This document shows, in pieces, positions 17,887 to 26,560 of a stretch of DNA of 64,000 nt. How positions within the stretch are numbered: the stretch's first letter is position 1; every line of letters starts with the position of its first letter. Position numbers and translations under genes: made by a program. The notes beneath the pieces were generated by a model. That model was not told where the DNA came from, ran no database searches, and saw only the letters and a program-made list of their open reading frames with translations. This DNA is from Sphingobacterium thalpophilum (lineage in GTDB: Bacteria; Bacteroidota; Bacteroidia; Sphingobacteriales; Sphingobacteriaceae): NCBI RefSeq assembly GCF_038396785.1, contig NZ_CP151087.1, positions 558,001 to 622,000 of the forward strand. Direction: 5' to 3'.

Positions 17887-20637
17887 ATGAGCAATAACAT
17901 GTCTAAAATGAATCTTAAAAAAAGCTATTGGATCCTATTTGCGCTCGTATTCACACAGTTGCCAAGCAGCGTATATAGTCAACAGGACGAACACCCCGTA
18001 TGGAAAGCAGTCAAAGCACAGCAAGCCACTTTAGGTGTTGAAGAGGGTGCCAAAAGCTTTACCCTCAAAAACCTCCATGTAGCTATCCTCAATGCATCGC
18101 AGACGCTATCTTCTTTTCGCCCCAACGGCAGCGAAAAAGATTTTGACTATACACCTGTTGAGCTCCTGAGCAAAAGAGACCGCAATAAGTTTTTTCATAT
18201 CGGTGATATCAATATCAGTTTGCGCCGTCAGGGTGATACCCCCTGGACTTCCTACTCATCGGCGGCAGACCGTAAGCATGTCATCCCGATAAATCCCGCT
18301 AAAAACGATCTTGCAAGTGCAGATATCAGCCCTACGCTCAACAATATTCCGTTGAAGGTTGTACGCAGCTGGCGAGATGACGGAGGCGATCTGATCCTGA
18401 GTTTTGAGGTTTCAAATCCCAACGATTATCCCATCGAAATCGGCGCGCTGGGTATCCCACTTCCCTTCAACAACAACATGGATTGGAAAAATCTCGATCA
18501 GGCACATGCACAGAATGTCTTTTTCGATCCCTATATCGGCCAAGATGCGGGTTATCTACAGGTCAACCGCCTACATGGCAATGGGCCGAGTCTGTTGGTA
18601 TTGCCCTATAAAAATGCAGGCTTTGAAGCCTACAATCCGCTCAATACAGACCCTACCCCCCGAAGTATTACCTTTGAGGGATTTCATGAATGGATGATCC
18701 ACAGTAAGGCCTATGCCGAGACTGATTGGAAAGGCGTAGAACAATGGAATACACCGACTTCTACCCTCTTGAAACCACATGAATCAAAGACCTTTGCCTT
18801 AAAATTTGTCCTCGCACCAAGTATCCGGCAAATTGAATCGGAGTTATTGAAAAACAATAGGCCTGTCGCTGTTGGACTTCCCGGATATGTTGTCCCCATG
18901 GACAATCCCGCCAAACTCTTTGTTAAGCACAACAAAGCGGTCAAAAGTGTCAGTGTCTATCCCGAAGGTGCATTGACGCTGACAAAAAAAGGAAGCACAG
19001 CTCAGCAATGGACCGAATACGAAGTGAAGGGCAACCGTTGGGGACGTGCACGGCTTACCATCAACTACAGGGATGGCATTACGCAGACGATCCACTATAA
19101 AGTAATCAAATCCGAAAAAGAAGTTGTACAGGATCTGGGCCATTTCCTCACCACCAAGCAGTGGTATGAAAATGACAAGGATCTCTTTGGCCGTTCACCA
19201 TCTGTCATATCCTATGACTATGAAGAACAGCAGCCCATCACCCAAAATAGGAGCGCCTGGTTTGCAGGCCTCAGCGATGAAGCCGGAGCAGCAAGCTGGC
19301 TTGCCGCCCTGATGAAACAAGTACTGCAGCCCGATCAACAGGAAATAGCCAAATTGAAACGTTTTGTCAATGAGACCCTATACGGTCATATCCAGCATAA
19401 AGAAGGCGACAAGGAATATGGTGTTGTCAAAAGCCTTTTTTATTATGAACCAGATTCAATGCCAGCCGGTACCTATCGTTCGGATATCAACTGGAAAACC
19501 TGGTCTGCCTGGCCCAAAAAGGAAGCCGATGACATTGGACGATCCTACAATTATCCACATGTTGCGGCAGCACATTGGGTGATGTACAGGCTCGCCCGCA
19601 ACTACAACAATCTGGTCAATGAGGAAACCTGGGACAAGTACCTCGAACGGGCTTACCAGACCAGTATCGCCATGGTCGAAAAAGCGCCTTATTACGCGCA
19701 GTTCGGTCAAATGGAAGGCAGTATCTTCCTTATCGTCCTCAATGATCTCCGTAAGGAAGGATTAACAACGATGGCCGACAAGCTTGAAGCCGCCATGCGC
19801 AAGCGAGCAGAGCATTGGAAAACCCTCAATTATCCATTCGGGAGTGAGATGCCATGGGATTCTACAGGTCAGGAAGAGGTATACCTCTGGTCGCGCTTCT
19901 TCGGCTTCGACGAAAAAGCTGAAGTGACGCTCAATGCCATCATTGCTTACATGCCTACCGTGCCGCACTGGGGTTACAATGGCAGTGCACGCCGTTATTG
20001 GGATTTTGTCTATGGCGGCAAGCTCTCCCGTATCGAGCGGCAGCTGCACCATTATGGTTCGGCCCTCAATGCCATTCCTGTCCTTACAGCTTATCGCGAC
20101 CATCCGGACGACTTCTACCTGCTCCGTATCGGACATGCAGGTATGATGGGGGCCTTGGCCAATGTCACAGCCGATGGCTTTGGCCCGGGAGCGTTCCACT
20201 CCTACCCGTCCACACTAGCCAATGACGGCATCTCGGGCGATTATGGAACCGGCTTTTATGGTTATGCCGTAAATTCGGGGACCTACATTGTCGAACATTC
20301 CGAATTTGGCTGGCTGGCTTTCAGCGGTAATCTAAAAACCGAAAAACAACAGGTCAAGGTTGCCCTGACTACAGCCTCCAAGGGACGTGTCTTCCTGGCA
20401 AAGGAAAACCTTTGGTTGACCACAGATGCCGGAGAAATTGTTGAATTATATTACGATCAAAAGGACCACAGCGTCACGCTGATCTTCAATAATGAAGCAA
20501 AACAAAACAGCGCAAATATCCTGCTCAATGTAAATCCCGAAAGCCATTATGAGGTGGAAGGAATAAACAAAGATCCGTTGAATCGCTATGTAATACCCCT
20601 ATCAACAAAAACGGTAAAATTGAAAAAGCTGAAGTAG
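17887..20637 (+). CDS. Large secreted protein, DUF5695-like, putative carbohydrate-active
   Basis: A 916-residue protein with a Sec signal (ILFALVFTQLPSSVYSQ). The first 350 residues look beta-rich (LKNLHVAILNASQTLSSF, GDINISLRRQGD). The middle contains an alpha-helical region rich in Trp/Tyr (YPHVAAAHWVMYRLARNYNNLV) that resembles an alpha/alpha-barrel. I believe it matches DUF5695, which is often found among polysaccharide-degrading genes. No catalytic motif can be assigned with confidence. It is divergent from the GH43 gene across 233 bases, suggesting shared control. A second Met at 17899 is an equally good start. Called secreted; enzymatic role is inference. Confidence 0.6.
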   Translation: MSNNMSKMNLKKSYWILFALVFTQLPSSVYSQQDEHPVWKAVKAQQATLGVEEGAKSFTLKNLHVAILNASQTLSSFRPNGSEKDFDYTPVELLSKRDRNKFFHIGDINISLRRQGDTPWTSYSSAADRKHVIPINPAKNDLASADISPTLNNIPLKVVRSWRDDGGDLILSFEVSNPNDYPIEIGALGIPLPFNNNMDWKNLDQAHAQNVFFDPYIGQDAGYLQVNRLHGNGPSLLVLPYKNAGFEAYNPLNTDPTPRSITFEGFHEWMIHSKAYAETDWKGVEQWNTPTSTLLKPHESKTFALKFVLAPSIRQIESELLKNNRPVAVGLPGYVVPMDNPAKLFVKHNKAVKSVSVYPEGALTLTKKGSTAQQWTEYEVKGNRWGRARLTINYRDGITQTIHYKVIKSEKEVVQDLGHFLTTKQWYENDKDLFGRSPSVISYDYEEQQPITQNRSAWFAGLSDEAGAASWLAALMKQVLQPDQQEIAKLKRFVNETLYGHIQHKEGDKEYGVVKSLFYYEPDSMPAGTYRSDINWKTWSAWPKKEADDIGRSYNYPHVAAAHWVMYRLARNYNNLVNEETWDKYLERAYQTSIAMVEKAPYYAQFGQMEGSIFLIVLNDLRKEGLTTMADKLEAAMRKRAEHWKTLNYPFGSEMPWDSTGQEEVYLWSRFFGFDEKAEVTLNAIIAYMPTVPHWGYNGSARRYWDFVYGGKLSRIERQLHHYGSALNAIPVLTAYRDHPDDFYLLRIGHAGMMGALANVTADGFGPGAFHSYPSTLANDGISGDYGTGFYGYAVNSGTYIVEHSEFGWLAFSGNLKTEKQQVKVALTTASKGRVFLAKENLWLTTDAGEIVELYYDQKDHSVTLIFNNEAKQNSANILLNVNPESHYEVEGINKDPLNRYVIPLSTKTVKLKKLK

Positions 20638-20726
20638 AAGAGATCCACACAACGGCCTACCAAAACCTCGCCTATATCTACACCAGCATCCATGCGGGAA
20701 ACATAAGTGATCATAAGACACAAAAA

Positions 20727-20758
20727 AATCGGGCTTTCATTTAGATGGAAGCCCGATT
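20727..20758 (-). terminator. Terminator of the LuxR-type regulator gene
   Basis: Ten-base arms (AATCGGGCTT 20727-20736, complement 20749-20758) with a 12-base loop. On the minus strand the stem is followed by TTTTTTT. It also lies 90 bases past the plus-strand DUF5695 stop and may serve both. Confidence 0.8.
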
Positions 20759-20790
20759 CAAAACAAAAGGCTATTTTTTTACAGCACTAT

Positions 20791-21447
20791 TTAGCTCAGC
20801 AGTTTTTGCTGAAATGCAAAACGGATCAGATCGGCCGTATTTTTGCTTTTGGTTTTGTCCATCAGGTTCTGACGGTGTCCTTCGACAGTCCGTTTGCTCA
20901 AAAAGATTTTATCCGCAATTTCTACAGCCGTAAACCCCTGTGCTATGAGTTCCAGTACGGCAAATTCCCGTTCTGTGATTTCATACTGCGACAGCCGTGA
21001 AGTAACATCTACGGCCCCACTATTCTCAGCATCAAAGTTTTCCATAAACCGTAAACCGAAATTGGTCATCAGATATTTATGCCCATGCGATAAACGTAAC
21101 AATCCAAATAAGATTTCATCATAATCCCCACCTTTAGATAGATACCCGTCTGCGCCACTCCGAAAAGCTTCGGCTACATCAACCGGATCTTCAATCATGG
21201 AAAGCACAGCAAACCTAAGATCAGGATATATTTTTTTGGCCATTCGGATGAAACTCACACCATCCATGCCCTGCATATTCAGGTCCGTTAAAACCAGATC
21301 CGGCAATGCATTTTGTTCAAGATAGATTAATGCATCCTCTGCACTGTCTACTTCTCCTACCACCGAAAGCTTGTCGTGGGTATCAATAATCAAGCGTATC
21401 CCATTTCTTACAAGTCGATGGTCATCAACTAAAAGAATTTTAGTCAT
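20791..21447 (-). CDS. LuxR/NarL-type response regulator
   Basis: A 218-residue cytoplasmic two-component regulator. The receiver domain (1-120) has the acidic pair VDDH and phosphoacceptor Asp55 (LVLTDLNMQGMDG). A C-terminal LuxR helix-turn-helix (about 150-215) shows ITEREFAVLELIAQGFTAVEIADKIFLSKRTVEGHRQNL. It lies downstream of the CheR and hybrid-kinase genes on the same strand, 85 bases after cheR, and may be the output of that module. Its C-terminal half closely resembles the orphan regulator at 61749-62402 (both KNTA..IRF/VRF.FQ.KLL), but here the phosphorylation site is intact. Confidence 0.92.
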   Translation of the reverse strand: MTKILLVDDHRLVRNGIRLIIDTHDKLSVVGEVDSAEDALIYLEQNALPDLVLTDLNMQGMDGVSFIRMAKKIYPDLRFAVLSMIEDPVDVAEAFRSGADGYLSKGGDYDEILFGLLRLSHGHKYLMTNFGLRFMENFDAENSGAVDVTSRLSQYEITEREFAVLELIAQGFTAVEIADKIFLSKRTVEGHRQNLMDKTKSKNTADLIRFAFQQKLLS

Positions 21448-21532
21448 TTTTCCTCCAATCCTACTAAGATACTTTATTTTTTTAAATAAGTTAATTTTTT
21501 AATACTATCCAGTTAAAAAAAAGTAGTCCATT

Positions 21533-22360
21533 CTACTTGACCTTGCGCCATATTTTTTCGTTTCCTACCTGATCATAGTTGGGTGCCAGCGCAGAGAAGC
21601 GCAGCGTCTCTTGACTGCCTAAGGCAAGGTAACCAAATGTCTCGAGGCTTTCATCAAAGAGCGATAATACCCTGGCCTGCAGCTCTGTGTCAAAATAGAT
21701 CAGCACATTGCGACATAGAATCAGCTGAAAAGCATTAAAAGAAGCATCATTCACCAGATTGTGCGAAGCAAATACAATGCGTTCCCGCAAGGTGGGATTG
21801 AGTTTCACCCAGTTATAATTCGCGGTATAGTACGATGAAAAATCAGCTTTACCACCTGAAAGCTGATAATTTTCGACATAGGATTTTAGATTTGCCATCG
21901 GGATGACGGCCTTCTTTGCCTGCTCGAGCACTGAGGGGTTGATATCGGTGCCATAGATCAGTGATTTGTGCAAAAGATTCTCTTCTTGCAATAGAATTGC
22001 CAGTGAGTACGCTTCCTCACCTGTTGCGCAGCCCGCTATCCAGATGCGGATAAACGGCGAAGTGCGCAATTTGGGAAGAATTTCATGACGCAGATTTGCG
22101 AAAAAGCTTGGATCACGAAACATTTCGGTCACATTCACGGTCATCTTTTCAACAAATCGCTGCACATATTCCCGATCGTGAACAACGCGATAACGCAGTT
22201 CGGCGAAACTCGTAAAATTATCCAGCAGGCAAAGCTGGTTGATCCGCCGCGACAAGGATGCTTTCGTATAGTGGGTAAAGTCGTAACCATAGAGACGCTC
22301 CACATCCTCCATCAGGATCATGACCTGCTCTTGGCTGACAATTTTTTTCCCTGTGGTCAT
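21533..22360 (-). CDS. CheR-type protein-glutamate methyltransferase
   Basis: This 275-residue cytoplasmic SAM-dependent methyltransferase has the helical N-domain (residues 10-75), the NVTEMFRDPSFF segment, the SAM-binding loop WIAGCATGEEAYSLA, the acidic GTDINPSVLEQAKK strand and the LCRNVLIYF motif near the active site. Its start overlaps the stop of the upstream single-receiver gene by 4 bases, implying translational coupling. No chemotaxis receptor, CheA or CheB occurs nearby. The likely partner is the CHASE3 hybrid kinase three genes up the operon. CheR-kinase modules outside chemotaxis are known; the target here is unknown. Confidence 0.9.
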   Translation of the reverse strand: MTTGKKIVSQEQVMILMEDVERLYGYDFTHYTKASLSRRINQLCLLDNFTSFAELRYRVVHDREYVQRFVEKMTVNVTEMFRDPSFFANLRHEILPKLRTSPFIRIWIAGCATGEEAYSLAILLQEENLLHKSLIYGTDINPSVLEQAKKAVIPMANLKSYVENYQLSGGKADFSSYYTANYNWVKLNPTLRERIVFASHNLVNDASFNAFQLILCRNVLIYFDTELQARVLSLFDESLETFGYLALGSQETLRFSALAPNYDQVGNEKIWRKVK

Positions 22361-22731
22361 CCAGCAATTTTTCTTATCATCTGCACAAGCAGTTCAATGT
22401 CGATCGGTTTCGAGATATAGCCATTTGCTCCTGCAGACAGGCATTTTTCACGATCACCGGTCATAGCTTGTGCCGTTACGGCGATGATAGGCAATTCACT
22501 TGCATTCCATGATTGACGGATCAACTTGGTGGCTTCATAGCCGTCTATCTCGGGCATCATCATATCCATGAGGACAAGGCCTATGCCGGCATGATCCCGT
22601 AACTGAGCAAGTCCCTCTTCAGCAGACAGGCAGCCTATCGCTTGAAAACCTCTTGACTTCAGGGCCAATTTCAATGCAAATATATTGTTCTGATCATCGT
22701 CGATAATCAATATGATTTTGTTCTTATCCAT
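22357..22731 (-). CDS. Single-domain response regulator (CheY-like receiver)
   Basis: A 124-residue receiver domain and nothing else. Acidic residues DDD at 11-13, phosphoacceptor Asp56 (LVLMDMMMPEIDGYE), the conserved Thr region (IIAVTAQAM) and the Lys of YISKPID are all present. It is almost a copy of the third receiver of the adjacent hybrid kinase (shared MDMMMPE-DGYE, VTAxxMxGDREKC and YISKPxDI), pointing to duplication from that domain. Its last codon overlaps the cheR start by 4 bases. It is likely a phosphoryl acceptor or connector between the kinase and CheR. Confidence 0.92.
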   Translation of the reverse strand: MDKNKIILIIDDDQNNIFALKLALKSRGFQAIGCLSAEEGLAQLRDHAGIGLVLMDMMMPEIDGYEATKLIRQSWNASELPIIAVTAQAMTGDREKCLSAGANGYISKPIDIELLVQMIRKIAG

Positions 22732-22808
22732 GCAGTTTTAGTATCCCCCTATTGTCTATATATAACACCTTACTAATAATAGATCCATACATCATCCTTA
22801 TATACCTA

Positions 22809-25800
22809 TTATCCATACATCCATACGCGAAGTAGGGACAAAAGCTGATCAATATCCACCGGTTTGGATATATAATCAGACGCTCCTGCGGCAATACATT
22901 TTTCCCTATCGCCCATCATTGATTTGGCTGTAACAGCAATAATGGGCATGTTTTCGTAGCGCTGATCTTTCCGGATCGAAGCAATGGTTTCGTAACCATC
23001 CATTTCGGGCATCATCATGTCCATCAGGATCACCGCTACATCCGGATTATCTTCCAGCTGTTTCAGCGCATCTTTTCCGTCCGTTGCCGGGACCACGGTC
23101 ATCTGATATTTTTCGAGCGCCTTGGTGAGCGAGAAGATATTTCGGATATCGTCGTCCGCTACAAGCACCTTTTTACCCTGCAGAACATCCTGCAAAAAGC
23201 CAAGTCTACCCGGAGATTTGGTAGAAGGACCACTATTTTCCTCTACGAGATGTAAAAATAAACCCACTTCGTCCAAAATACGCTGATAGGAATTAGCCGT
23301 TTTTACAATAATAGAATCCGCATACCGTTTTAATTTCATTTCCTCTACCTGCGAAAGGTTCTTACCGGTAAAAACAATAATCGGCAAATTTTCAAGACCC
23401 TGATTTCGTTTTACAGCTTCCAATGTCTCGTAACCAACCCGGTCTGGAACCCCCATATCAAGTATCACACAGTCGGCAGTGTCTGAGCTCAGCGCCACAA
23501 TGCTATCATCTACGTTGCTCTTGATCTCCGAGGCAATGTCAAAACTTCCGAGGAAGAGCGACAGCGCTGCCGCATGTTTGGGATTTTCTTCAACAATAAG
23601 TACTTTTTTTGGATGCCGCGTGAGGGCATCTTCTATTTTACGGAACATATCACCCATCTGCTCCAATGCCATTGGTTTATTGATAAAGTCTATGGCGCCC
23701 TGCAGCAGACTTTCTCTCTTAACCTGTAAAGAAGACATAATATGCACCGGTATATGTCGAGTCTTGGGGTTTTCCTTGATCTCAGCCATTACCTGCCAGC
23801 CATCTTTGAGCGGAAGCTGAATATCCAGCAGAACGGCTAGCGGCATATAACGGGCCACCATCTCAGCCGCGATATCACCACGGACGACCACGATACCCTT
23901 GTAGTTTTGCTGGCGCGTATATTTCAGCAGAATCTTTGCGAATTCAATATCATCCTCAACAATCAAAATGAAGCGGTCGCCTGCGACGATACTATCGCGA
24001 TCATCAGGAATATCGGCTGGGATAGGTATCTCCAGTGTCTTTTTGGCAGGCAAGTTCACTGTTTCCGAAGTCTGCACTCCAGCTGTAGATGCTTCTTCAG
24101 CGAAGTCTAGCTCTATCGGCAACAATTGCACCGTGCCGAAAGCAGCTGGCGTGGCATCCGAAATCTGCTCCGGAAGGATGAGACGGAATACACTGCCTTT
24201 ATTTTCTTCACTATCCAACAAGATTTCGCCTCCGAGCAGACGCGCCAGTTCCCGACTGATCGAGAGCCCCAGTCCAGTACCGCCAAATTTGCGGCGCGTC
24301 GAACCATCAGCCTGTTGAAAAGCTTCAAAAATCAGATGCTGCTTGTCTTTTGGTATTCCTATTCCCGTATCGCGCACTTCAAATACGATACGGTGTCTCT
24401 GCGACTGTTCGCGGTCAATATGCAAGGTAACCTTACCCGAAGCTGTAAATTTGATGGCATTCGACAATAGATTACGTAAAATCTGATCCAGGCGCTGCTT
24501 GTCTGTTTCGAGCTGCATCGGCAAACCCTCCGCGGCGCTCATTCCTAATCCGAGCTGCTTGTCGGCGGCGATTGGTGCGAACATAGCCGTCAGCCCGTTC
24601 AATATATCGGCAAAAAATACAGGCTGTACATCCAGATCCATTTTTCCGGATTCTATTTTGGAAAGATCCAGAATCTCGTCTATCAAGGTCAGCAGGCTCT
24701 TTCCCGAACTCTGGATCACAGCTGCCGATTCCATCTGTTCTTCATTCAGGTTACCATCCGAATTTTCGGCCATCAAGCGTGAAAGTAACAGAATTGAATT
24801 GAGCGGTGTACGCAGTTCATGCGACATATTGGCCAAAAATTCAGACTTATAGCGTGTACTCTGTTCAAGCTCCGCCGCCTTTTTCTGTATTTCCTGATTG
24901 CGTTCGGCAATCTCCACATTTTTATCTTCCAGCAATTTTGAGCGCTCTTCCAATTCACGGTTAGACTGCACCAATTCTTCCTGCTGTACGCGGAGTTCCT
25001 CTTCCGAAGCCTGCAGCTTATGGGTATGCATCTCGAGGCTCGAATTAAGCGATTCCAGTTCGGTATGCTGTGCCTGCAATTCTTCGGTCTGTGCCTGCGT
25101 TTCTTCCAATAAATTCTGTACTACCAGCCTGGCTTGGGCCGCCGCAAGTGTCGTACCCACCTTTTGCACCGCATCCCTAAAAAACGCCAGCTGAATGGAA
25201 GAAAAAGGTTGTAGTGAGCCCAGCTCCATCACACCGATACATTGGTTACCATCAAAAACAGGCAAGATAAAAAGGTTGTTCACCTGCACCTTTCCGCTGG
25301 CAAAACTGATAACATAGCTGCTATTCTCGAGGTTTTCAAATAACTTTTCTTTCTCGTCTTTAAAGACCTGACCGACCATGCCTTCTCCTGGAGCGAAGCG
25401 ATTATGGTCGGGATTTTCGAGTCCATAGGATCCCCTTAAGACAAGTTCATCCTGTTCCATCAGGTAAATGGCACCATTGACACAGTTGCCATATTTTGTT
25501 AGATGGCCGAGCGTAACGGCTGTGAGCTCTTCCTGCTGTTTATTACCCATCAAGAGGTTGCTCAGCTGGGTTAGTCCGGCCTGATGCCAATTGTTATTAC
25601 TGAGTTCTTCAAATGACGTTTTGAGCGACCTGGCCATTTCGTTGAGGGATCCCGTCAAGCTGCCCAGATCATCCTGTTCGCCATCCTGAATCTGCATTTC
25701 ATAATTGCCGGCAGCAATCTCCCGCGCTATGCGCTGGGTAATGCTCAGTCGGCGCTGGATCTCTTCATCCTTGCGTTTTAGGTCATTCTGCAACTCCTCG

Positions 25801-26435
25801 CGCTTAAAGAAATCTGCCCTGAGGCGGAAGTAAAAAAACAGTGTAATCAGCAACGAAACTGCCGCAGCCAATAAAACAAATATGGAGGTGTAGCCCGAAG
25901 AGCGTGTAAGCTCATCCGAACGTCGATTGAGCAACGATTCTTCTTTATCTATGATTTTGCTGATCAGCAAACGGCAACTGTCCATATAGGTTTTGCCTTC
26001 TTCGAGCTGGGCAACAGAGACCATACCACCTCGTTTTTTGATGTTCACCAAATTCTCCAATCGATCCAGTCGAGACTGAACAAGTGTTGACAGGGTATCA
26101 ATCACCTGCTGCTGCGCTGGATTATCAGCCGTAAGATCGTGCGCGCGGCTCAGCGATTGAGGCAAGGACTGAAGACCATTTTTGTAGGGATCGAGAAACT
26201 TTTCCATCCCCGTCAGCAAGTACCCACGCTGGCCCGTTTCTGCATTCTGCAAATCCTGTAGAATTTTATTGACACGGCTCATGACCCGGCGGCTGTGGTC
26301 AACCATCGTACTATTGTGGATCTGCTTACGGATACTCACATAAGAAGCCGTTGAACTCGCTAACAGGATCAACAGTGAAATTCCAAAACCTACCTGCAGG
26401 TTTCTTAAAATAGTTTTAGGCATGCTTTTCAACAA
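22809..26435 (-). CDS. Membrane hybrid sensor histidine kinase: CHASE3-HAMP-GAF-HisKA-HATPase-three receivers
   Basis: A 1208-residue kinase. In order it has a first membrane helix near 12-32, a CHASE3-type periplasmic helical domain with the QNAETGQRGYLLTG motif, a second helix near 185-205, a HAMP linker, a GAF domain (about 290-440) and a long coiled coil. HisKA follows with His539 (NMSHELRTPLN), then an ATPase domain (NLLSNAIKFT, DTGIGIP, GTGLGLSIS). Receivers are centred on Asp871, Asp993 and Asp1139. The second has VEEN in place of the usual acidic DD pair. The operon continues with a single receiver, CheR and a LuxR regulator. The signal is unknown; CHASE3 with GAF suggests both external and cytoplasmic input. 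Confidence 0.93.
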   Translation of the reverse strand: MLKSMPKTILRNLQVGFGISLLILLASSTASYVSIRKQIHNSTMVDHSRRVMSRVNKILQDLQNAETGQRGYLLTGMEKFLDPYKNGLQSLPQSLSRAHDLTADNPAQQQVIDTLSTLVQSRLDRLENLVNIKKRGGMVSVAQLEEGKTYMDSCRLLISKIIDKEESLLNRRSDELTRSSGYTSIFVLLAAAVSLLITLFFYFRLRADFFKREELQNDLKRKDEEIQRRLSITQRIAREIAAGNYEMQIQDGEQDDLGSLTGSLNEMARSLKTSFEELSNNNWHQAGLTQLSNLLMGNKQQEELTAVTLGHLTKYGNCVNGAIYLMEQDELVLRGSYGLENPDHNRFAPGEGMVGQVFKDEKEKLFENLENSSYVISFASGKVQVNNLFILPVFDGNQCIGVMELGSLQPFSSIQLAFFRDAVQKVGTTLAAAQARLVVQNLLEETQAQTEELQAQHTELESLNSSLEMHTHKLQASEEELRVQQEELVQSNRELEERSKLLEDKNVEIAERNQEIQKKAAELEQSTRYKSEFLANMSHELRTPLNSILLLSRLMAENSDGNLNEEQMESAAVIQSSGKSLLTLIDEILDLSKIESGKMDLDVQPVFFADILNGLTAMFAPIAADKQLGLGMSAAEGLPMQLETDKQRLDQILRNLLSNAIKFTASGKVTLHIDREQSQRHRIVFEVRDTGIGIPKDKQHLIFEAFQQADGSTRRKFGGTGLGLSISRELARLLGGEILLDSEENKGSVFRLILPEQISDATPAAFGTVQLLPIELDFAEEASTAGVQTSETVNLPAKKTLEIPIPADIPDDRDSIVAGDRFILIVEDDIEFAKILLKYTRQQNYKGIVVVRGDIAAEMVARYMPLAVLLDIQLPLKDGWQVMAEIKENPKTRHIPVHIMSSLQVKRESLLQGAIDFINKPMALEQMGDMFRKIEDALTRHPKKVLIVEENPKHAAALSLFLGSFDIASEIKSNVDDSIVALSSDTADCVILDMGVPDRVGYETLEAVKRNQGLENLPIIVFTGKNLSQVEEMKLKRYADSIIVKTANSYQRILDEVGLFLHLVEENSGPSTKSPGRLGFLQDVLQGKKVLVADDDIRNIFSLTKALEKYQMTVVPATDGKDALKQLEDNPDVAVILMDMMMPEMDGYETIASIRKDQRYENMPIIAVTAKSMMGDREKCIAAGASDYISKPVDIDQLLSLLRVWMYG

Positions 26436-26560
26436 TTGAGTTAAGACAATGCCAACTGATGGTCTAGATGGCCGCCAAATATAGCAATAGGGAGCTTAAA
26501 TTAAATCCCGTGTCGCCCGGCCCCAACCATCTTACCGTATTTTAACAAAAACTTACGTAT

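Noticed and set aside
19762..20199. Minus-strand open frame of 145 codons inside the DUF5695 gene
   Set aside because: It lies opposite a well-supported secreted protein gene and its product has no recognisable features.
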